From positions 53,460-117,459 of IMG/VR virus record IMGVR_UViG_3300050119_000104: a stretch of 64,000 nt of DNA; one strand, given 5' to 3'. Below are positions 46,886-54,700 of this stretch, one piece after another. The translations under genes were made by a program, and so were the position numbers. The notes under the pieces are model-generated. The model was not told where the DNA came from. It saw nothing but the letters and a program-made list of their open reading frames with translations, and ran no database searches. Within the stretch, counting starts at the first letter, position 1. Each line of letters begins with the position of its first letter. The DNA comes from a virus.

Positions 46886-46926
46886 TATTTTAGCTCCCGT
46901 GGGTTCCTTGCATTGGGCATGCTTTA

Positions 46927-48366
46927 TTACACGTCCGTTTGCAAAAGTAAATCGCGGAGGCCGTGTCCAGACACCGAGTCAGCTAATTTAGAGTTTGTAT
47001 CGCAAATTTCCCAATTGCGATCATCTATCGTTCCTGGCGTCGTGATCCGTACCACGGCAACCGAATGACCGCCTTTGACCGTGCCGCGTTCCTCTGCCTG
47101 CGAAACCATCCGGGCGTTGGGAATAGACGAGAAAAATATCACCGCGTCGGCCGCAGAGAAATCGAGTCCTTCGCCGCCCGCATTCGGCGTGCCGAGACAC
47201 TCCATGATCTTTGGCTCATGTAAGAAGCACATTCGATTTATTTCACGTTGCACCATCGGCACGTCGCCGTGGTATTCGACAAATTCGTGACCGCGCGCTT
47301 TCAGCTTCGCAGCGATGCGTCGGATATCCTCTTTATATCGGCACCAGATCAGACATTTCCCCGGCAGCGTGCCGTCTATCTGTTCGATCAGCGCGTCATA
47401 GATCGGCGCATCCTCATCAATAGTGCCGATCACGCCATCCTTCATGAGATAGCCGTTGATGATTTGTTGGAGCTTCTGCACGCGTGCGCCGCCCTCTGAG
47501 GCAGATATTTCCATGTCCCCGATCTCAACGAGGTGATGCGAAACCATTCTCAGATATGCATCACGCTGTAGGGGGCTCATCACGACTGGCCGTTCGGTGC
47601 GGATCAGGTCGGGCATATCATGGATATCCCCACGGAGTACGACGCTCGACCACTTCGCAAGCGCAGTGGTCAGTTCTGGCATATTGAGGTAGCGCTTTAG
47701 TTGCTGGTAGGTCTTGCCGGAGTTGCCGCGCTTCATTGGTACGAATTCAGCGAAGTGCTTCTGGAAATCCTTATAGGTTTCGAAACCGAGCGCCTGCGGG
47801 TGCAGGATTTCGAATTGAGCGAATGCCCGCAGGGGGCTGTTCAAGATCGGCGTGCCCGACTCAATCATCACGTACTTTGCATGAGGTGCAAGACTGCGGG
47901 CGAAATAGGTGCGCTTGCTTCCAGCGTAGCCAAAATGGTGGCCTTCAGAAACGACCAGCATGAATTTACTGTGACACGCTCTCATGAATTGCTTGACCGC
48001 CTTGCGACACGCGAGATGCTTCAACGCTTCCATATTTATAGCGAACCACTTGAAACCGTCACTCTGCAAAAAGTGCATGAAATTTGCAGCATTTTCCATG
48101 CGTTTTGGAGTGGACCAAGCGAACGTCGGATGGTCACCAAGCTCCGGCCAAGCATGGAGCGGAATTTCCCGCTGAACCCAATTAATATGTACGCCGTTCG
48201 GGGCGATGACGATGACGCCTTCGATTGTATTGCGACCGAACTGGTAGCAGGCTTTATCGATGACGGCCTTGGATTTGCCGGAGCGCATCGGCCAGATCAG
48301 ATAGCGCGAGCGCTTGTCCCGCCCTATCGCGAATTCACGAGCCTGATGCTGCCAGTCTTTAGCCAT
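46927..48366 (-). CDS. SNF2/DEAD-type helicase
   Basis: 479 residues. Seen: YLIWPMRSGKSKAVIDKA (Walker A), VIVIAPNGVHINWVQRE (Ia), LVVSEGHHFG in place of DEAH/DESH, YVMIESGTPILNSP (motif III, SGTP), CLIWCRYKEDIRRIAAKL (IV), GGEGLDFSAADAVIFFS (V), QAEERGTVKGG (VI). All helicase motifs are present, but the Walker B Asp is Ser (SEGH), which should weaken ATP hydrolysis unless the neighbouring Glu suffices. Part of the usual SNF2/PolA/VRR-NUC phage replication set. Confidence 0.85.
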   Translation of the reverse strand: MAKDWQHQAREFAIGRDKRSRYLIWPMRSGKSKAVIDKACYQFGRNTIEGVIVIAPNGVHINWVQREIPLHAWPELGDHPTFAWSTPKRMENAANFMHFLQSDGFKWFAINMEALKHLACRKAVKQFMRACHSKFMLVVSEGHHFGYAGSKRTYFARSLAPHAKYVMIESGTPILNSPLRAFAQFEILHPQALGFETYKDFQKHFAEFVPMKRGNSGKTYQQLKRYLNMPELTTALAKWSSVVLRGDIHDMPDLIRTERPVVMSPLQRDAYLRMVSHHLVEIGDMEISASEGGARVQKLQQIINGYLMKDGVIGTIDEDAPIYDALIEQIDGTLPGKCLIWCRYKEDIRRIAAKLKARGHEFVEYHGDVPMVQREINRMCFLHEPKIMECLGTPNAGGEGLDFSAADAVIFFSSIPNARMVSQAEERGTVKGGHSVAVVRITTPGTIDDRNWEICDTNSKLADSVSGHGLRDLLLQTDV

Positions 48367-48522
48367 TCATTGCTCGTCATCGAAGTCGAAAATTTCTTCC
48401 GAGATTGGTTCGCGCCACCCGCAAGCATCACATGAGTACGGACCGCATTGCTGTTCGCCGACGCCGATATCATCGGTTTCGCATTCAGCTTCGCTGCCAC
48501 ACCGAGGACATTTCATCTTCAT
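48367..48522 (-). CDS. Small zinc-ribbon protein
   Basis: 51 residues from ATG 48522, CAGGAGAAT upstream. Seen: MKMKCPRCGSEAECE...QQCGPYSCDACGWREP, two CxxC knuckles of a zinc ribbon, acidic tail. Its stop directly precedes the helicase ATG (TGAATG). The 241-bp element copy 2 lies 36 bp upstream. Confidence 0.65.
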   Translation of the reverse strand: MKMKCPRCGSEAECETDDIGVGEQQCGPYSCDACGWREPISEEIFDFDDEQ

Positions 48523-48558
48523 GGCTTATTCTCCTGGCCACTTCATTACTTTATGTTT

Positions 48559-48799
48559 CGTGCTTATCCGGTTGACGCCCAATGGGCGACACGAACCCGG
48601 CTCTCCTCTACAGGACGCAGAGCACTCTGCGCGATCCACCGAAATGGACCTTATTCATCGCCGTTCTACCTTTCGGCGCGAACAGACGACGGAAACATGG
48701 TCTTTAGATACCCCCAATCAATCGGAGGCGATTGTCGGAATGGAGAAAAGCAAAATTCCAGGTGGCTGTCAAGCATTGGGCATCAACCGGATAAGCATG
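48559..48799 (-). mobile_element. 241-bp non-coding TIR element (MITE-like), copy 2
   Basis: Same length as copy 1, opposite orientation, a few substitutions. Ends CGTGCTTATCCGGTTGACGC (48559) and ...CCGGATAAGCATG (48799). Perfect 8-bp target duplication TTATGTTT (48551-48558, 48800-48807). It contains the palindrome CGCAGAGCACTCTGCG near the 48559 end. It interrupts the last codons of the gene at 48769. Confidence 0.93.
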
Positions 48800-48978
48800 T
48801 TATGTTTGAGAAAATCACCAATTCGAGCGGCGACTGTGCAGTTGGCTTTATCAATGCCGTATGTGGTGCAATGTTCGCCACCGCCGCAATTTCCGACCTT
48901 TCGACCTATAATGATAATCTGATCATAGCCGTATTTCTCAGCTACTGCTTTTGCCGCACTGATTGGGATTGGTCTCAT
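48769..48978 (-). CDS. Conserved small phage protein, C-terminus replaced by element
   Basis: 69 residues from ATG 48978 with GGAGAGTGAG upstream (a GTG lies 12 bases earlier). Seen: ISAAKAVAEKYGYDQIIIIGRKVGNCGGGEHCTTYGIDKANCTVAARIGDFLKHN, a pattern I recall from many phages, then MLIRLMPNA from the element. Removing the element and one 8-bp repeat restores ...DFLKHKVMKWPGE and a stop, the expected family ending. The insertion is therefore recent and only swaps the last few residues. Confidence 0.75.
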   Translation of the reverse strand: MRPIPISAAKAVAEKYGYDQIIIIGRKVGNCGGGEHCTTYGIDKANCTVAARIGDFLKHNMLIRLMPNA

Positions 48979-48979
48979 C

Positions 48980-49258
48980 TCACTCTCCACGATAACGGGA
49001 ATTCCGTTCCTTCAAGCGCTCACGCTCGCGCTCTCTGTTCCGGTTTAGCTCGACTTCTTCGCGAGCTATGTCGGCGCAACCAGGGCAGAAATGCTCCCAC
49101 GGCTGACCCTGCGGCTTGAGCGTGATCCAGCCAAGCTCCTGCGCTCCTTTCCAAGTTACTACGAAGCTAGGTTCATGATTTTCCAGACGCTCGAATTGCG
49201 CTGGGCAAGCGTCGCATTCGAAAATGAGCGTGTTCTTATCGGGTCTATCAAAGCCCAT
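48980..49258 (-). CDS. Small zinc-finger protein
   Basis: 92 residues from ATG 49258 (shares one base with the upstream stop). Seen: FECDACPAQFE...TLKPQGQPWEHFCPGCADIAREEVE, two CxxC pairs about 40 apart, then an Arg/Glu helix (NRNRERERERLKERN). Common in phage early regions. Function unknown. Confidence 0.6.
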   Translation of the reverse strand: MGFDRPDKNTLIFECDACPAQFERLENHEPSFVVTWKGAQELGWITLKPQGQPWEHFCPGCADIAREEVELNRNRERERERLKERNSRYRGE

Positions 49259-50145
49259 TACTGCTTTCCTTCCGTGAGCGTGAACCGCCCATGCATCCAC
49301 TTAAGTGCAGGCATCGGAATTTTACCCGCGTCGGTATCGCGCACGAGCATTCCGTTCTCGCTGCGCAGTTTGACTCGCCCGACACCGCCGCGCATATCGA
49401 CTTCCACTAAATCCCCAGGGAGTAAGTGATGTTCAGAATAAGAGATAGTCGGCTCGCCTTCCTCCCACGGTCGCGCGTCCGTACTGAGTGTTTTGAACGG
49501 GGCATAATGTGATGGCATCGTCGGACTCCATTCTGACCGCAGATATTGGTGCTGATTGAAAATGTGATACGTGTACGCCGCATAGCGTAAGAGAAATTGT
49601 TGCTCAGCAAACGGAGCCGCCCACGGTATGATAGAGATACCGAGCGGATGGACCCCATATTTTGGACTGTGACGCCAATCGTTGTCACTGTCCGACATCA
49701 AGTGAGCCCGCTCGTCAACGATGATGCGGCCGTCGATCTCATCCTGGAATGTTGGCTTTGGTACCCTACTGATACCAAGCCATTCGCGGATCACGCTGTC
49801 AATGGCACACTCCCGTTTGCGGTAATCGGGCATATGTTGCTTGATCGGACGCGGGACATCGATGAGATATGCCTCCGGTGCATCATGCATGAGAATTTGC
49901 AGGGTATCGATTGCGCTGGCTTTTAGGATCGTCGCCGCATAAGTCGCGAGCAGAACGCTGTGCTGGGCAACCGAATAAACCGCCCCACCGGGACCGAACT
50001 TCGTGGCCCCTGCATACCGGCACTGACTCGCAAGATGGTGCGCGATATCAATGATCGAGACACTCTCGACTGTTGGGGCTAGCGGAAAAAATCTTCGGCC
50101 TGTGTAGGTTTCTTGGTAAGCGACCGCCTCATATTTGGTATCCAT
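49258..50145 (-). CDS. HD-domain phosphohydrolase
   Basis: 295 residues from ATG 50145. Seen: SIIDIAHHLASQCRYAG, GPGGAVYSVAQHSVLLA (first His), LQILMHDAPEAYLIDVPRPIK (HD with following Glu), and EIDGRIIVDERAHL (last Asp region), the YfbR/YfdR-like HD set. A C-terminal beta domain (LLPGDLVEVDMRGGVGRVKLRSENGML) of about 70 residues, probably SH3-like, is fused. Known: such enzymes dephosphorylate deoxynucleotides; some (DatZ) remove dATP in Z-genome phages. Confidence 0.8.
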   Translation of the reverse strand: MDTKYEAVAYQETYTGRRFFPLAPTVESVSIIDIAHHLASQCRYAGATKFGPGGAVYSVAQHSVLLATYAATILKASAIDTLQILMHDAPEAYLIDVPRPIKQHMPDYRKRECAIDSVIREWLGISRVPKPTFQDEIDGRIIVDERAHLMSDSDNDWRHSPKYGVHPLGISIIPWAAPFAEQQFLLRYAAYTYHIFNQHQYLRSEWSPTMPSHYAPFKTLSTDARPWEEGEPTISYSEHHLLPGDLVEVDMRGGVGRVKLRSENGMLVRDTDAGKIPMPALKWMHGRFTLTEGKQ

Positions 50146-50152
50146 CACGCTC

Positions 50153-50341
50153 TTATTCCTTCCCGATGATTTCGTAGTAAATCTGTTCGGCTTTGGCTCG
50201 ATCCATCTCTGGATGCGCGAGCATCATCTCGCCGACGATCCATGATTTACGCTGCGCGGCGCGCATGTGGGCCTGCTCGATGAGAGGCATTTTCTTGAAG
50301 CGCCTTACCGACTCCCGGCACAGTTCCTCGATGTTGCTCAT
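50153..50341 (-). CDS. Small helical protein
   Basis: 62 residues, GAGG before ATG; start overlaps the upstream stop (ATGA). Seen: two helices, CRESVRRFKKMPLIEQAHMRAAQRKSWIVGEMMLAHPEM and AEQIYYEIIGKE. Typical small phage early protein; function unknown. Confidence 0.55.
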   Translation of the reverse strand: MSNIEELCRESVRRFKKMPLIEQAHMRAAQRKSWIVGEMMLAHPEMDRAKAEQIYYEIIGKE

Positions 50342-50496
50342 GCTATCCTCGTTAATCTTTTTGCTGCCGCCATAACTTGCACTGGCACCTTGATCCCGGC
50401 TTTTGCAATGTCCGCTAGATAGGCGACGACGAGATCAGCATCCTTAAACTCAGGGTGCTGGACATACTTCGGGAGCTTTTTCAGAGCTTCTTTCAT
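50338..50496 (-). CDS. Small hypothetical protein
   Basis: 52 residues from ATG 50496 with TAAGGAAAT upstream. It overlaps the dcd stop by 4 bp (ATG-x) and the next ATG (ATGA). Seen: MKEALKKLPKYVQHPEFKDADLVVAYLADIAKAG, two helices. Function unknown. Confidence 0.5.
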   Translation of the reverse strand: MKEALKKLPKYVQHPEFKDADLVVAYLADIAKAGIKVPVQVMAAAKRLTRIA

Positions 50497-50951
50497 GCTA
50501 TTTCCTTAAGCGACTGCTGCGGGCCGCGTTTTTGATTTTGATATTTTCCATCATATGGTTTCTCGGCCGGTTCATCCAGGAAGTGAAACAGCACTTGCGC
50601 AATCGCGTCACCTTCGTTCAATGAAATCAACGTCGAGGAATGGTTCGTCAATTCCAATGTCAGATAACCCATCCATCCTGGTTCGATGACCGTATTTTGC
50701 ACCGCGAGACCCTTACGCGCAAGCGATGATTTATCATGCACGACGCCGATCACGGTGTTGGGCATATCAAACCGCTCGGCCGCCGATACTAGCGTAAAGG
50801 TGTGCGCGTGCAAGACGAGACGGTGATCGAGCGTGATATCGTAACCAGCAATGCTGAGTCCACATGAGCAACCCTGGCTATCGATATACTTCTCGCGCAT
50901 CGGTTTGAGCAAGTGAAGTCGGCGGATCGTTTGTCCTGATAGAACACTCAT
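50493..50951 (-). CDS. dcd: dCTP deaminase / dUTPase family
   Basis: 152 residues. Known: dCTP deaminase makes dUTP for dTMP synthesis. Seen: SCGLSIAGYDITLDHRLVL, FDMPNTVIGVVHDKSSLARKGLAVQNTVIEPGWMGYLTLELTNHS with the Ser-Ser-Arg and Glu of the dcd active site, and GDAIAQVLFHFLDEPAEKPYDGKYQNQKRGPQ at the C-terminus, which is dCTP-deaminase specific. Slightly shorter than E. coli Dcd (193). ATGA overlaps with neighbours. Confidence 0.9.
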   Translation of the reverse strand: MSVLSGQTIRRLHLLKPMREKYIDSQGCSCGLSIAGYDITLDHRLVLHAHTFTLVSAAERFDMPNTVIGVVHDKSSLARKGLAVQNTVIEPGWMGYLTLELTNHSSTLISLNEGDAIAQVLFHFLDEPAEKPYDGKYQNQKRGPQQSLKEIA

Positions 50952-51364
50952 AGATGTTTTCCCAATTCCACAAACAACTTTTCTTTTTCAGCAAAGACGC
51001 CAGTTGCGAACTGATACATCACATCCCATCTTTCGGGATCGTCGAGCAAAATATAGCCGGGCTTAGGGAGATGCCAACCAAGTTCGAGATGACCCGATCT
51101 CCCCGCAGGCAATAGCAGGACAGCGATATCTGCTTCGGACAGATGTTTGTAGTCGAGAGCGAACACGTGCTTGGCGTGATAGCCCTGCAAGGCTTCAAGA
51201 TAAGTGTGACCGCGCTGCTTCTCATAGTCGCGCCAGATATCATCCGCATTTTTCCCGGCCGCATGCCAATCATCAAACACGTCGAAACCTAGCTCGCGAA
51301 GTTCATGCGCGAAGTCACGGACGGTATCTGCTCGTAGAGAGCCGATCAGATAGAGTTTCTTCAT
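50948..51364 (-). CDS. Nucleoside 2-deoxyribosyltransferase-like protein
   Basis: 138 residues. Seen: KLYLIGSLRADTVRDFAHELRELGFDVFDDWHAAG (nucleotide-binding start with DDW), YKHLSEADIAVLLLPAGRSGHLELGWHL, in which the family catalytic Glu is E in HLELGW, and YILLDDPERWDVMY. Known: the family swaps or hydrolyses bases on deoxyribose. Adjacent to dcd, so it is part of a nucleotide-pool set. Confidence 0.8.
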   Translation of the reverse strand: MKKLYLIGSLRADTVRDFAHELRELGFDVFDDWHAAGKNADDIWRDYEKQRGHTYLEALQGYHAKHVFALDYKHLSEADIAVLLLPAGRSGHLELGWHLPKPGYILLDDPERWDVMYQFATGVFAEKEKLFVELGKHL

Positions 51365-51400
51365 TTACAATTGTTCCAAACGCTATAGAGCGGGTGCGTT

Positions 51401-51727
51401 CTACTTGATGTTTTCTAATTTGTCGTAGCACCGGAGTAAATCGGCGGCAACTTCATAGACCCCGTATGAGTCGAGTTGCATATACCCGAGCACTCCTGAG
51501 CTTTCTTTTTTGTAGAATATGAGTTGCATCTCGCCAGCTTCCTCGTCCAACATTATGCCATAACCAAGAGCACGAAAGGCAGGATCGGCCAGTGGATTAC
51601 CACGCTTGACCGGCTTCGACAAGACACGGATCGCGTCCGCAGCATCTTTGAATGCGGATTTATAGGATGGGTTATCGGCGAGATTTCCCAACTCTGCAAG
51701 ATGATCGGCGAGTGCGGATACCGTCAT
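51401..51727 (-). CDS. Hypothetical early protein
   Basis: 108 residues from ATG 51727 (TGATG overlap with the polymerase stop). Seen: ALADHLAELGNLADNPSYKSAFKDAADAIRVLSK helices, then a beta segment GEMQLIFYKKESSGVLGYMQLDSYGVYEVAADLL. Function unknown. Confidence 0.55.
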   Translation of the reverse strand: MTVSALADHLAELGNLADNPSYKSAFKDAADAIRVLSKPVKRGNPLADPAFRALGYGIMLDEEAGEMQLIFYKKESSGVLGYMQLDSYGVYEVAADLLRCYDKLENIK

Positions 51728-54700
51728 CACTTCCTCAACCGGCTGGATATCCAACCCTCTGCGGCCACCGGTATCCCCTGTGCCCATTTTGGAACCTCAC
51801 TCGTGAGTGCTTCGAATTCTTCAACCGAGCATGTGCCGATGGGGGCCTCGGCGATTACTTCGTCGTGGATGGATAATAGAAGCGCGAAACGACCGTCGGT
51901 GTCAACCCGCATCATTGCTTCGGCGAGCAGGTCACGCGATGACGCCTGATCGGCGTTCTCCGTAAGCGATCCGCCATGCGTTCCGCAGCGCTGCCATTGC
52001 TTCGTGACGATGTTGCGGCCCATGAACGACAGATGCGGCGATAGGAAATTTTCCGGCGCGTCATTCGTGAGTCGTTTGCGCTGCTTCTCCGCGAGCTTCT
52101 CCGCGTTGTAGCGCGCCCGATGGACCGGGACCCCTACATTCGATGGAAAGCGGATCACGCACGGTTTGCCATGCTCGTTCATGGCGTGGAAAGCCCACAT
52201 CACTTTCGTATGGACTTCCGGGTAGAGGTACGCGAGCAACCGGCCGCTCGGGAGACGGCAATGCAGGAAGTTGCGGTCATCACTCATGAAGTAAGAGATA
52301 GAGCCGACACCGAGCGCGTCCCCGCCCGCATAGAATTCTTCGCCTGGGTTCTGTACCGCCGCGATAGCAGCCTCGCCTACTGCCCTCCATAAGATCGGCA
52401 TCTCCGGGCACATCTCTTTGCGATAGACATTGACAACCATCTGGCAGAATTCATCTTCAAGCCAAACGCCTTCCTCCAACCAAACAGTGGTTTGGAATTT
52501 CTCCCAGCCCATGCTGTTGTGAACGAGCGTGGGACCGTCGCGAGTCAAAATCATGTAACGGTGACGTGGCCCGGCGTCGATCAAGTCATAGATTTTTTCT
52601 TTTCGACCGGCGCGTGTTGAGGCATTGCTCACTCCAGGTCGCGCAGCGAATGTTGCCCGGCTCATAGCCAAGATCATTGTTCTTTCGATCCATTTCAAGC
52701 TCTGGATTATCCTATCCCGGAAACCGGCCGACTGCCGCAGAGAGCCGATTGAGCCACATTTCTCGAAGGTCGGCGTCGGGCATTGCTGCTTTGTAATCGG
52801 CGTGTCGCTTATCCGCTGCCGCGCGCTTCGCGCAAGCATTGCAACGCGTTGTGCGACCTGCGCGCCAATTCGCCAAATCGACTTGATGCCTCGGCGCTTC
52901 GCAGTCACATCTAACCATGGTACATCTGATGCCGTTGCGGGGACCGACGACATGTCCTGTAACGGTAAGCTGTCCGCGCCTGCTTCCAATACGCGGCGGT
53001 TCAAGTCGGCGTCGGCGACCACTTTCTCCGCACGGTGGAACCTCTCGCCGCACCACACGGGATGATCCATCGTCGGGAATGTATCGCCCAAATTCGTCAC
53101 GTACTTTTCGCCGTTGCATATCAAACCTCTATGGCGGACCCACTCTTGTCCATCCCATAGCATATCCCAATCCTCCACGATGTCGATGCGGACCCATCCC
53201 CGCCGTGTGAGGATCAAAGTGTCGGCGGCGTGGCAATATCCTAGACCGAGTACTGCTTTCTTGCCGAGTTGACGTTCGTCTTTGTCAGCTTTCGTGATCT
53301 CCCGTTTGTAGATGGCGCATGCCATCGCAAGGTATGGGTCACCTTTGCTGCGAAACAATGCAAGCTGACTCTCGCAACCAGCCATCCAGGCGAGCTTGAC
53401 GGCTTCAATAGATTTAAAATCGGCCGCATATAATTCCATGTCCGGCGACGCTATGAGCGCACCACGACACGCTTTCGCGAGCGCTGGCAGCGGCTCGCCC
53501 CAAATGAAAGTGATAAGCTCGCGGTCACCCCAACCAGTGCTGATGTCGCCGTTGACGGCCATGATGTCGGCCCATACATCAGGCATATTCGCCATCCAAC
53601 CACGAACGAAATTATGCGGCTGCACACCTTTACCAGACCAGCGGCCAGTGTTCCCGGTAACTTGAATAGTGCCTTTGTAGCGGACAAGAAAATATCCAGT
53701 TTTAGTTCGGGCACAGTAGACAGTACCTTCGAATTTCTCATGTGCGAAAGTCCACTTTTTCTTGAGCCAAGTTCTCGCGCCCGAGCTATGGACATGAACA
53801 CGATAGTTTACATTCCACTTTTCGGGTTCGCGATTGCGTGCGGCTATACTCGCCCGCGTCCCGGCGAGCGCCGCGAGTGTTTGGGCCCACTCTGCATTGT
53901 TCTTGGAGCATGTCGAATAGGAAACTCCGGGCGTTATATTTCGCTTATCGATACATCCGTCCCAATGCTTTAGCTCGTCAATAAACACCGCCGGATCATG
54001 ATTGAGCAGCCAATCCCCAAACTCTTTGGAGCGTCGCAACCATTCAGGGGCCTCGACGATCTTGATGTTGGTCGAACCGTCACTATAGACACGTTCTTCG
54101 AACGCCAGCGAAGCGGCCTGCAATAGCGCCTTGCAGCGATCTATCTTGCGCGGCTCTCGAAAGTGCAGACTCAGTGGTTTATTAGTCTCTGGCGTTCGCC
54201 CGTCCGCCTGATACATGATGATAAGCCGCGTGCGTTCCGGTAGCTCGGTCGCTCCGCGATAGTTTCCGGCGAGTGGAATAGCCCAATTGCTTTCGCGGAC
54301 ATCCCCCGCTGCAACATCAATCAAGTTATCCCGGCAACTAATGAGCGGAATTTTGTGATCGACCGTGCAAAGCAATTCCGTGTTTGGTCCGACCATTCGA
54401 ACCATGTCACCATCATAGGGAAGTATCGCTCGCGTAGCAGAGGCGAACGTGATCTCTCCGACGCTATATTTCTGATGTGCCCATTGTGCAATCTCACCCC
54501 CCTGCCACTCGTCGATCCGTTGCCAGCCTTGTCGAGTCAAAACCTCAGCGTCGCCGCTGACGGGGCGATCCGCTCCATTATACAACATGATATCGTGCAA
54601 GCGGTCGTCCGGGCAGACGCTCGCGACCATCTGTTTGTATTTGGAGTTAGAGGTTCGGTTGACCTCCATCGCGATCTCCAGGGCACGATGGATTGACTTA

